NCBI GenBank assembly: GCA_021828405.1
Contig: JAKARZ010000036.1
Location: 1 to 18,148, forward strand
Length of the DNA: 18,148 nt
Reading direction: 5' to 3'
Origin: Bacillota bacterium
Lineage (GTDB): Bacteria; Bacillota_E; Sulfobacillia; Sulfobacillales; JAIMBI01
Part shown: positions 1 through 6,567 of the stretch, one piece after another
Layout: each line of letters begins with the position of its first letter
Numbering within the stretch: position 1 is the stretch's first letter
The notes under the pieces: generated by a model
What the model was told of the DNA's origin: nothing
Seen by the model: only the letters and a program-made list of their open reading frames with translations
The model's database searches: none
Position numbers and translations under genes: made by a program

Positions 1-431
1 ACGAACAAGGCCAGCGCATAGGGAGGCAGGGCAACCGGAATCGCCATCCACTGCCAGCCGCCCGCCTCCAGCCCCTTGAGGCGCAGAAAGCCCTGGCGGA
101 GCCCGGCGGTGTCCAGGTTGACCATGCCCTCGTACAGCGTGAGAAACGGATGTGGATCGGGTAGGGGCGGCTCGTGGCCCCGTTGAAGGGGATCAGCCTG
201 ATCCCACGCCTGATGGATCGTCCGGTAACTTTTCACCGCGCCCCGGGCGGCATTGATCGCCGCCCGGCGCAGCACGGTCGGCATTTGCGGGCACACCGCC
301 GCAAACTCCCGGAGAATGTCCGGATGGGCCTCCGTGCGCACGGTCCACCGTTCCGCCCAAGTCAGGAGGTCCTGCGCCGTCCAGGGTTTTGCCACGGGTT
401 CCTTCTTGCGATTCAGCCCGATCTTCGTCAC
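1..431 (-). CDS. TnpB/IS605 OrfB-like transposase, N-terminal part, cut by window edge
   Basis: An open minus-strand frame runs from a GTG at 431 to the left edge (about 143 codons) with no stop; a TAA lies ten codons upstream of the GTG, which limits the start. The protein begins MTKIGLNRKKEPVAKP, then a helical stretch containing LRRAAINAARGAVKSYRTI, then PHPFLTLYEGMVNL and GWQWMAIPVALPPYALALF. The pattern of 'RRAAI.AA.GAV.SY' followed by a strand ending in 'W.W..IP' resembles the N-terminal half of TnpB/OrfB proteins, the RNA-guided nucleases of IS200/IS605-type elements. The catalytic RuvC and zinc-ribbon parts would lie left of the window, so neither activity nor completeness can be judged. 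There is no good ribosome-binding site. The element sits directly next to a decayed transporter gene. The family call is by pattern only and is moderately uncertain. Confidence 0.5.
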   Translation of the reverse strand, partial: MTKIGLNRKKEPVAKPWTAQDLLTWAERWTVRTEAHPDILREFAAVCPQMPTVLRRAAINAARGAVKSYRTIHQAWDQADPLQRGHEPPLPDPHPFLTLYEGMVNLDTAGLRQGFLRLKGLEAGGWQWMAIPVALPPYALALF

Positions 432-517
432 GCGCCGGCGGCAGAACGCTGGCCCACTTTAGAGAATACATAGAGACGCGGCGCGGCCGCCCTGCCGTCG
501 GCCTGAATTGGCGCCGC

Positions 518-1958
518 GTGTCAACCCTGGCTCGACGGAAGTGGACCACGTCCATGATGGGAGTCGGGCTCCTGACGGCGGCGCTGGCCGCCTGCGGAGG
601 TCCCACCTCCGCGTCCACCGCGCCGCCGACGAGCATTACGCTCGTCGGCGGCGTGCAGACGCAGCCAAACTGGTGGTTTCCTATCGTTCCCGTGTCGGTG
701 TGCAGCACATCGAATTTTGGCATCTCGATGCTGTACCATCCCCTGCTGTGGATCTCCCGGCACGACACGGTAAACTTTTCCCGGTCGATCGCGTCGTCCA
801 TTGCGGTGACCAACAACGACATGGTGCACACGATTCATCTCAAGCCGTCCTGGCATTGGTCGAACGGCAGCCCCATCACCGCCACCGATGTGGTGTACGC
901 CTGGGACATCGTGAACGCGTCGGCGCAGTCCAGCGCCCCGTAGTTCAACTGCAACGCCGGCATCGGGGGCATCCCGAGCGACTGGCAGAGCGTGACCGCG
1001 CTCAACAGCTCCACCGTGCAGGTGGTGTCCAAGAAGCCCGTCAACCCGGTGTGGTTTGAGATCAACGGCATTGGCCAGCTCATCCCGATTCCCACGCAAG
1101 TGTGGGATCACACCAGCAACATGACCCAGGAGCTCAAGTGGACCAACACGGTCGGCAACCGACCCTTCTCCAAGTCCTTCTCGCTGACCGATGGGCCCTA
1201 CAAGCTCACGAAGTTCGTCAACGACGGGTACTGGACCTTTGCCGCCAACCCGAATTACGCGGGCCACGTCGCGTCCATCAAGCACATCACGTTCGCGTAC
1301 GAAACCTCGACGTCAGCCAACCTGTCTTCCCAGACGCCGGGCATCGGGAACCTCTTCTCCAATCTGTACATTCGCCAGGCGCTGCAGATGGGTATCGACC
1401 AGCCGGTGATCGCCCAGAAGCTCTACCTGGAATTCGCCACGCCGGAGTGGCGCCCCGTCCCACATGTCCGGATCCCAGACCGACACCAACGTCGCTCAGC
1501 TGGTGCAGCAGGACTGGGTCAAAGAGGGTGTGCAGGTGACGCTCCGGTCTGAGCCATTCAACCAGGTCATTGCCACCGCCTCGCCCTCGACGCCCACCAA
1601 GTGGGCCATGGCGTGGTGGGGAGCCGGATGGTTCTACGGGCCGGACTACTACCCGACCGGCGGGGGCCTCTACGCCACGGGCGGGTCCGTCAACACCGGC
1701 GGCTACGCCAACAGCACGATGAACGCCCTGATTGCGCAAACCTACGCGCCAGGGACACCGACCCAGGAGCAGCAGCGGCTGGACGCGTATCAGGCGTACG
1801 TCGCCCAGCAACTGCCCGGGCTGTACCTGCGCGAGTCGGTTGGGTTCGGCATGCCCACCCCCTACGTGGTGGCCAAGCCGTGGCTGCCCGGGGTGGTCAA
1901 GTGGTACAGCCCCATCGAGGGCAACCAGTACAACCACTGGACCATCAGCAGCTCTTAG
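518..1958 (+). pseudogene. Oligopeptide/dipeptide ABC transporter substrate-binding lipoprotein (SBP_bac_5 type), decayed
   Basis: The likely start is GTG at 518, giving MSTLARRKWTT followed by a lipoprotein signal with lipobox LAAC (Cys26). Downstream are OppA/DppA family hallmarks: ITATDVVYAWDIVNAS, then LTDGPYKLTKFVNDGYW, NLYIRQALQMGIDQPVI, DWVKEGVQVTLRSEPF and LYLRESVGFGMP. The frame is broken. A TAG at 941-943 interrupts it (codon 142), after which the same frame continues to about 1450. The homologous frame then changes to that of 1464-1958, ending at a normal TAG. About 435 residues remain, against roughly 550-600 usual for the family, and the step from QKLYLEF to SGSQTDTNVAQL skips a segment normally near 100 residues long, so an internal deletion is likely. 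No promoter or Shine-Dalgarno is visible in front. When intact, this class binds extracellular peptides for an ABC importer; no permease or ATPase genes are nearby. I treat it as non-functional. Confidence 0.85.
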
Positions 1959-1973
1959 TCCACGGATTCCGCG

Positions 1974-2000
1974 ACGGGAGCCGGGGTGTCCGGCTCCCGT
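1974..2000. terminator. Hairpin between the convergent peptide-binding pseudogene and ispF
   Basis: A perfect 10-bp stem (ACGGGAGCCG, 7-nt loop, CGGCTCCCGT) lies between two genes that end facing each other, so it could stop transcription from either side. No clear T-tract follows on either strand. Confidence 0.5.
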
Positions 2001-2018
2001 TCGCATGCCGCTGGGGTG

Positions 2019-2483
2019 TCAGGCGTCCACCGTGACCGACGCCCAGCAAGCCACCGCCTCGCCCCGGCCGACCTCCCCGATGCCGTCCTGCGTCTTAAAC
2101 TTGACGGACACCACCGCGCCCGGCAGCTGGCGCGCCAAGCTCGCCGTGAGCGCCGGCCGGTAGCTGGCCAGCCGCGGCGCCTCGAGCACGATGGTGACGT
2201 CCACGTGCGCCACGGCCCCCCCTGCCGCGGCGAGCCGCTCCATCACCCGAGCAAGCAGGTGCCCGCTGGGCTGTCCCGCGGCCACGGCCTCGCGCGGAAA
2301 CCAGCTCCCAATGTCTCCCCAGGCCATGGCCCCCAGCACGCCATCAATGATGGCGTGCAAAACCACGTCGGCATCCGAGTCCCCAATCGCGCCGGCAGGC
2401 GACGGCACCTCGACGCCGGCCAGGATCAACGGGCGGCCGGCCTCCAGGCGGTGCAGATCCCACCCGAGCCCCACGTGCATCAT
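2019..2483 (-). CDS. ispF: 2-C-methyl-D-erythritol 2,4-cyclodiphosphate synthase
   Basis: IspF converts CDP-methylerythritol 2-phosphate to the cyclic diphosphate with loss of CMP, the fifth step of the MEP isoprenoid pathway; the family is a cytosolic trimer with a zinc site. The start ATG at 2483 overlaps the ispD stop (ATGA), giving 154 residues, normal for the family; a second ATG follows at once at 2480. Visible motifs are the metal-binding D-x-H in GWDLHRL near the N-terminus, the third ligand His in DADVVLHAIIDGVLGA, GDIGSWFP, and the C-terminal GRGEAVACWASV. The usual GHSDADV loop reads GDSDADV here, so the conserved His is Asp (GAC codon confirmed). The overlap implies translational coupling to ispD, and ispD-ispF adjacency is common. 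The substitution does not change the assignment. Confidence 0.95.
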   Translation of the reverse strand: MMHVGLGWDLHRLEAGRPLILAGVEVPSPAGAIGDSDADVVLHAIIDGVLGAMAWGDIGSWFPREAVAAGQPSGHLLARVMERLAAAGGAVAHVDVTIVLEAPRLASYRPALTASLARQLPGAVVSVKFKTQDGIGEVGRGEAVACWASVTVDA

Positions 2484-3148
2484 GAGCGATCGCGCGCCGG
2501 CCACGCCGCCGCGAGCCACAGCCAGTCGGCTTCAACCGTCAGTTTCCTGTTCAACGCATCCCCCTCCACCACCGCGACGGCATGCCCGGCCACCTCCACG
2601 GCCGCGCTGTCGTCCGTCACCCCACTCCCTTTCCGGGCCAGCGCGTCACGGAGCCACTCCGTCCGAAAGATCTGCGGCGTCTGCACCGTGACCAGGTGGT
2701 GCCGCGGCACCGTGCGGGCGACCAGTCCGCGGTGCACCACCTTCACGGTGTCCGTGGGGGGGAGGCCCGGCACCGCGGCGCCGGTCTCCAGCGCGGCCCG
2801 CCACACCCGGTCCACCAGCGCGCGCGACACCAGCGGCCGCGCGCCATCGTGCACCGCCACATACGGGGTGCGCACCCACCCGAGCCCAGAGGCGACGGAG
2901 GCGTCGCGCGTGGCCCCGCCGGCCACCACCGCCACGCCGTCCGACCCGACCCAGGTGCGGGCGTCCTCCACGCGATCCGGCGCCACCACCAAGACGGCGG
3001 CCGCCACGTGTTCCTTGAGCACCGCGAGGCTCCACCACCAGAGGGGACGCTCTTCCCATAGGCGCCACACCTTGGGGACCCCACCCATCCGGTGGCCCTG
3101 TCCGGCGGCTACCACCACCAGCGTGAGGGCGCGGCGCGCCTCCGTCAT
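2480..3148 (-). CDS. ispD: 2-C-methyl-D-erythritol 4-phosphate cytidylyltransferase
   Basis: IspD joins CTP and methylerythritol 4-phosphate to form CDP-methylerythritol, the third step of the MEP pathway. The nucleotide-binding loop AAGQGHRMGGVPKV is near the N-terminus, followed by GGATRDASVASGL, VHDGARPLVSRALVDR, PPTDTVKVV, TVQTPQIF and the C-terminal VEGDALNRKLTVEAD, all family signatures in the right order. The chosen ATG at 3148 has GTGAGG seven bases upstream; an ATG two codons earlier (3154) is the alternative. Length is 222 residues, typical for a single-domain IspD. The end overlaps the start of ispF by four bases. A strong hairpin lies just upstream, between yacL and this gene, so expression may depend partly on read-through or on a local promoter that I could not identify. 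Confidence 0.95.
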   Translation of the reverse strand: MTEARRALTLVVVAAGQGHRMGGVPKVWRLWEERPLWWWSLAVLKEHVAAAVLVVAPDRVEDARTWVGSDGVAVVAGGATRDASVASGLGWVRTPYVAVHDGARPLVSRALVDRVWRAALETGAAVPGLPPTDTVKVVHRGLVARTVPRHHLVTVQTPQIFRTEWLRDALARKGSGVTDDSAAVEVAGHAVAVVEGDALNRKLTVEADWLWLAAAWPARDRS

Positions 3149-3190
3149 TTCCATAGCCTCACGGTATCACAGGGACAGCATCAAGAAGGG

Positions 3191-3218
3191 GAAGGAGGCG
3201 ACTTACGTCGCCTCCTTC
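3191..3218 (-). terminator. Strong hairpin between yacL and ispD
   Basis: A perfect 12-bp inverted repeat, GAAGGAGGCGAC and GTCGCCTCCTTC, is separated by a 4-nt loop. It lies 29 bases after the yacL stop and about 43 bases before ispD. On the minus strand it is followed by CCCTTCTTGATG, only a weak T-rich tail, so it may be an attenuator or mRNA-stabilising structure rather than a full terminator. Confidence 0.55.
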
Positions 3219-3246
3219 ATGCCGCCCATGCGCGGCGCGGGCGCTC

Positions 3247-4353
3247 TCAGGGCGCCTCGTTGGCGACCGCCGGCAGCGTGGCCGCCTTCAGCTTGGCGAA
3301 AATCATGCGCCCGGCGGCCGTTTGGAGCACCGAGGTGACCAGCACGCTCACGGATTGCCCCACGTACTTCTTGCCCCCGTCCACGACGATCATGGTGCCG
3401 TCGTCGAGGTATCCGACCCCCTGCCCGGCTTCCTTGCCCTCCTTGATGATCTGCACCACCATGTCTTCCCCGGGGAGGACCACCGGCTTCACCGCGTTGG
3501 CCAAGTCGTTGATGTTCAGCACCGGCAGGCCCTGCAGCTCCGCTACTTTGTTGAGGTTGAAGTCGTTGGTCACGACTTTGCCGTCCAGCAGCTTCGTAAC
3601 CTTCAGGAGCCGCGTGTCCACCTCCTGATGGGGGTCGACCTCTTTCTCGTAAACCTGGACCGGCATGTGGAGCTCCTTCTGGATGCGGTTCAGCACGTCG
3701 AGGCCCCGCCGGCCCCGGTTGCGCTTCAGCACGTCGGGCGAGTCCGCGATGTGGCGCAGTTCCTCCAGCACAAAGGCGGGAATGACCAGCGGGCCCTCCA
3801 GAAACCCGGTCTCGCAGATGTCCGCAATGCGGCCGTCGATGATGACCGAGGTGTCCAACACTTTGGGGCGGACCCCCTCGGGCCGCGCGGTCGCCTTCTG
3901 CAGCTTCGGCAGCCAGGCGCTGGGCCGCAGAAGCTCTTCTTTCTTGCGCGCCGCCACTCGGATGCCGACGTAGGCCATGACCACGGTGATGGCCACGCGC
4001 AGCAGGTTGCCCAGAATGCCGAACGCCGCCAGGGGCTGCCCCACCAAAAACGCCACCAAAAGCCCGACGATGAGCCCAATCGCCCCAGCCATCAGGTCCG
4101 CGGGCGGAGTGCGCTGCAGCCGCTGCTCAAATCGGGCCAGCAGCTTTCCGGTCTCGCGCGCCACCCACGGTGACAGCCCGTAGCCCATCGCGCCCGCGCC
4201 CACGGTGGCGATGACCAAATACGCGCCTGCCTTGTCGCTCCCCAATTGCGACAGAAAGGCCCAGTGCCGCCACGCCGTCTGGTTGCCCAAAACAAGTCCC
4301 AGGCCTATCAGCGCCACCGCCACGGTGACCGCCTGCCGAAAAGTTCTGTCCAC
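3247..4353 (-). CDS. yacL: YacL-type membrane protein with PIN and TRAM domains
   Basis: The protein has an N-terminal membrane region of about four hydrophobic segments (roughly residues 8-25, 45-60, 88-105 and 112-135). A PIN-type nuclease domain from about 163 to 290 shows KVLDTSVIIDGRIADI, the acidic LEELRHIADS, EVDTRLLKV and VTNDFNLNKVA, supplying the acidic metal-binding residues. A TRAM RNA-binding domain follows at about 290-355 (GEDMVVQIIKEGKEAGQGVG). The family is a probable membrane-anchored ribonuclease or RNA-binding protein; its substrate is not known. I chose GTG at 4353 because GGAGG ends seven bases before it; an in-frame ATG at 4368 lies in front of that site. In B. subtilis yacL lies directly before ispD, as here. 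It is 368 residues long and has a possible extended -10 promoter of its own. Confidence 0.9.
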   Translation of the reverse strand: MDRTFRQAVTVAVALIGLGLVLGNQTAWRHWAFLSQLGSDKAGAYLVIATVGAGAMGYGLSPWVARETGKLLARFEQRLQRTPPADLMAGAIGLIVGLLVAFLVGQPLAAFGILGNLLRVAITVVMAYVGIRVAARKKEELLRPSAWLPKLQKATARPEGVRPKVLDTSVIIDGRIADICETGFLEGPLVIPAFVLEELRHIADSPDVLKRNRGRRGLDVLNRIQKELHMPVQVYEKEVDPHQEVDTRLLKVTKLLDGKVVTNDFNLNKVAELQGLPVLNINDLANAVKPVVLPGEDMVVQIIKEGKEAGQGVGYLDDGTMIVVDGGKKYVGQSVSVLVTSVLQTAAGRMIFAKLKAATLPAVANEAP

Positions 4354-4452
4354 CGAGTCACCTCCCATTACTGGTCATTCCCCGGCGGTGGCGGAAAAAT
4401 ACCCACAATTTACTATTGCCACCGATCTTGTTGCCCTCCACCGAGTGCCCTC

Positions 4453-4461
4453 ATCATAACA
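4453..4461 (-). promoter_or_regulatory. Possible extended -10 promoter for yacL
   Basis: On the minus strand the sequence TGTTATGAT fits an extended -10 element (TG-N-TATGAT). The -35 candidate CTGTCA, 16 bases upstream, is weak. It would give a leader of about 90 bases before the yacL GTG. Confidence 0.4.
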
Positions 4462-4585
4462 CGGAGTCCTGACATGACAGGGTGGAGGGAGTCAAGGCAC
4501 ACCCACACCATCTCGGCCGCCGGGGACGGCGTGCTGGGGGTCCGCTATCCGCCGCAATGGGCCTCGGAGGGCGAGGTGGGCCAAA

Positions 4586-4614
4586 TTGACACCTTGAAAC
4601 CCGCGCCGCATAAT
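4586..4614 (+). promoter_or_regulatory. Sigma-A type promoter for the small Cys-motif gene
   Basis: TTGACA at 4586-4591, a 17-base spacer and CATAAT at 4609-4614 form a near-consensus vegetative promoter. Transcription would begin near 4621, leaving a short leader with GGGGAGGG before the start codon at 4645. Confidence 0.8.
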
Positions 4615-4644
4615 GAGGGAACTTCGAACCGGGGAGGGATGTGC

Positions 4645-5076
4645 ATGCGCGGCGACACCGCCAAAGGAGTGCGGCACCTTCGCGACGCGTCGATCTTGGA
4701 TCGCTTCCAGGACGCCGTGGACGAAGTGCTTATCCGGCACCGAAGCATCCTGGACGTGTTGAGCAAGATCCAGGAGGCCGACTCTCGCGTGGCGCGCGCC
4801 ACGGCCAAAGCGGTCACCGCGTGTGGCTGCATTGCCGTGCAGGCGGACCGGCAGCGTATTCCCGCCGATGCGGACGCCCTCTCCGTCCACCAATACGTGC
4901 GCTCGCACCTTGAGGGCGAGCTTTGTCCCCGCTGCCGCGAGGCGCTGGAGCGTGAGCTGGGGCAGGCGCTGTTTTACCAGACCGCGCTGGCCACGCTGCT
5001 GCAACTGGACCTTCGCACCCTGATGACGGATGAACTGCAGCGCCTGAACACACTCGGCATTTACAATCTTACGTAG
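4645..5076 (+). CDS. Small conserved Bacillota protein with CGC and CxxC motifs (DUF1573-annotated kind)
   Basis: This 143-residue soluble protein contains FQDAVDEVLIRHRSILDVLSK, then RATAKAVTACGC (Cys60, Cys62), GELCPRCREALE (Cys94, Cys97) and LGQALFYQTAL. From memory this matches a small Clostridia/Bacillota family often labelled DUF1573; I know of no established function. Four conserved cysteines suggest a metal site, perhaps zinc (inference). The ATG at 4645 is chosen because GGGGAGGG lies about six bases before it; ATG 4639 is too close to that site, and the frame's longer upstream extension would cross the promoter. It is transcribed against its neighbours yacL and radA, from its own strong promoter, and occupies the interval where B. 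subtilis carries disA. The family name is the uncertain part; the gene itself is well supported. Confidence 0.75.
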   Translation: MRGDTAKGVRHLRDASILDRFQDAVDEVLIRHRSILDVLSKIQEADSRVARATAKAVTACGCIAVQADRQRIPADADALSVHQYVRSHLEGELCPRCREALERELGQALFYQTALATLLQLDLRTLMTDELQRLNTLGIYNLT

Positions 5077-5135
5077 ACGCCGCAAGAGCGGCCTGGCCCG
5101 TCGGGCTCCGCCGAGGCGGCGCCAAGCATCCGCCG

Positions 5136-5161
5136 GCGGGCGGCTCTCAGCGGCCGCCCGC
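5136..5161. terminator. Hairpin between convergent Cys-motif gene and radA
   Basis: A perfect 9-bp GC-rich stem (GCGGGCGGC, 8-nt loop, GCCGCCCGC) lies 60 bases after one stop and 15 bases beyond the radA stop. It lacks a T-tract and probably acts for both convergent genes. Confidence 0.45.
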
Positions 5162-5175
5162 GCGACGGCTCTTCG

Positions 5176-5876
5176 TCATTCGTCGTGCGTGAGACGGAGG
5201 CCCATGGCGCGCAGCGCCGACGCCACCGTCTTGACGGTCTCGACGCGATATCCCTCGACCGCGTTGGGCGCCAGGCTGTGGTGGAACCCCAATTGGGCCG
5301 CCTCCTTCAGGCGCTCGGCAATGCGGGGCGCCGATCGAATCTCCCCGGTGAGCCCAACCTCCCCGACCAGCACCGAGCCCTCAGGCACGGCCTGGCCCGC
5401 CAGGCTGGACGCCACCGCGGCGACCACGGCCAGGTCCACGGCCGGATCGTCCACTTCCACGCCCCCCGTGACCTTCACGAACACGTCTCGATCCCCGAGG
5501 CGCGCGCCGGCGTGCCGCTCCAGCACCGCCAGCGCGAGCGCCACCCGGTGCGCATCGAGGCCGGTCACCACCCGCCGGGGCATCCCGTATGACGGGGCGA
5601 CCAGCGCCTGAATCTCCACCAGCAGCGGCCGCGACCCCTCCAGCACCGCCGCCACCACCGACCCGGCGGCGTCGGTGGGCCGCTCGGCCAAGAGCGCTCG
5701 CGATGGATCCTCCACCGGCTCCAAGCCGGCCTGCCCCATCGCAAACACTCCCAGCTCCGAGGTTGGGCCAAATCGATTCTTGATGCCGCGCAACATGCGA
5801 AACAAATGCTGCCGATCCCCCTCGAACATGAGCACCACATCGACGAGGTGCTCCACCACGCGAGGGCCGGCCAGCG
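5176..5876 (-). CDS. radA: RadA/Sms DNA repair protein, C-terminal part (downstream of insertion)
   Basis: Homology to RadA resumes at about 5876 with LAGPRVVEHLVDVVLMFEGD, followed by the RadA-specific KNRFG motif (GIKNRFGPTSELGVF) and a Lon-protease-like C-terminal domain (VTGLDAHRVALALAVL, DVFVKVTGGVEVDDPAVDLA, GEVGLTGEIRSAPRIAERLKEAA). The KNRFG and Lon-like parts are needed for branch migration and hexamer function in known RadA proteins. This segment has no start of its own that fits the family and no ribosome-binding site; the first usable codon is near 5859, after conserved residues. It is out of frame with the upstream part. Joined to 7222..6568 it gives exactly 452 codons including the stop, the usual RadA size. 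Without removal of the insert this half is probably not made. Confidence 0.9.
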
Positions 5877-6567
5877 CGTGTGGACACTGTCTTCATCCTT
5901 GGACGGGCGGCTCGTCGGACCGCGGCCGATGCCGCCACCGGGCGCTGGCCTCGCGCCACGCGCCGCGCGACCGGTCGTCCAGCGCGCCGGCCGCCAGCGC
6001 CGCCAGCACCGTGAGGGCCTCGTCGGCCCCGGGCACCACCAGGGGATCTCCCGCCGCCAGCGCCACCCCGTGCTGCGCCAGCGCCATCCAGGCGCCGCGG
6101 CCCAGCCGGCCGGCCAGATCCCACCCCAGCGCCACGTCCCCGCCGCCCAGCACCACGGCCGGGCGGTCCGGGCCTACGCCCACCACCGGCCAGCGCCAGT
6201 CCCCGCGTGCCCCACCCGCGAATCGTGCGGGCGTGAGCACCAGCGGGCCCGGGTCCCAAAGCACCACCTCGATGGGGAGCCCCGGGAGAAACTGAAACGT
6301 GTAGCCGTGGCCGGCCCAATGGGCCGCCAACTTCAGCCAGGCGGCGCCCTCCCGGGTCCCATCGCGGTGACCTCGGCGCCGCGCCGCCTTGATGGCCCCT
6401 GCCCACAATCCAAGGAGCCGAGCGTGTTGTCTCTGAGGATCCAAGGTTTCGCCTCGTTTCCTGCACATTGGCCGCCGGCGCGGACTTGCGTGCGCATCGG
6501 GCTCCCGGCCGTCCATGCATACAGCTCGGTGGCTACGCGGCGTTGCCGACCGCGCGGGGCCGCCCTG
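5877..6567 (-). other. 691-bp intervening element inside radA (possible group I-like intron or novel insertion)
   Basis: This stretch separates the two radA parts at a conserved site (KEG-S / LAGPR). The chosen ends make the last base of the 5' part U (6568) and the last base of the insert G (5877), as in group I introns, and joining restores the reading frame with KEGSLAGPR across the junction. Near the 5' end, GCCC (6560-6557) can pair with the 5' exon end GGGU (P1-like, with a U-G pair at the junction), and GGCG (6564-6561) just before it can pair with the 3' flank CGCU (P10-like). P-like (6469-6456, GUGCAGGAAAC), R-like (6435-6423, CAGAGACAACACG) and S-like (5893-5882, AAGACAGUGUCC) elements are seen, and R and S can pair as GACA/UGUC. 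Against an intron: P6 and P9 are not evident and the bulk is an ORF. There are no terminal inverted repeats, target duplication or transposase. Confidence 0.6.
5893..6444 (-). CDS. Unrecognised ORF carried by the radA insertion
   Basis: An ORF of 183 codons fills most of the insertion and stops 17 bases before radA resumes. The likely start is TTG at 6444, with GAGG seven bases upstream; ATG at 6468 (191 codons) and ATG at 6516 (207 codons) are alternatives lacking a ribosome-binding site. The frame looks coding: codon third positions are mostly G or C, and the protein alternates hydrophobic strands and helices (AAWLKLAAHWAGHGYTFQFL, LPIEVVLWDPGPLVLTP, RPAVVLGGGDVALGW, ADEALTVLAALAAGAL). I recognise no family. 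No LAGLIDADG, GIY-YIG or HNH pattern is seen, so it is not an obvious homing endonuclease, and there is no transposase or recombinase motif. There is no signal peptide or clear membrane segment. Its link to the element is positional only. Confidence 0.5.
   Translation of the reverse strand: MDPQRQHARLLGLWAGAIKAARRRGHRDGTREGAAWLKLAAHWAGHGYTFQFLPGLPIEVVLWDPGPLVLTPARFAGGARGDWRWPVVGVGPDRPAVVLGGGDVALGWDLAGRLGRGAWMALAQHGVALAAGDPLVVPGADEALTVLAALAAGALDDRSRGAWREASARWRHRPRSDEPPVQG

Noticed and set aside
4246..4644. N-terminal extension of the small Cys-motif gene
   Set aside because: It would cover the yacL start region and the TTGACA/CATAAT promoter; homology begins after 4645.
5381..6520. 379-codon minus-strand frame spanning the radA insertion
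   Set aside because: Glycine/arginine/alanine-rich shadow in a GC-rich region; it lacks a ribosome-binding site and conflicts with RadA homology.
5877..6567. Intein in RadA
   Set aside because: The upstream frame reaches a TAG after eleven codons and the two halves are in different frames, so no continuous protein precursor is possible.
5877..6567. Group II intron or insertion sequence in radA
   Set aside because: No GUGYG-type 5' end, no domain V hairpin near the 3' end, no reverse transcriptase, and no terminal inverted repeats or transposase.
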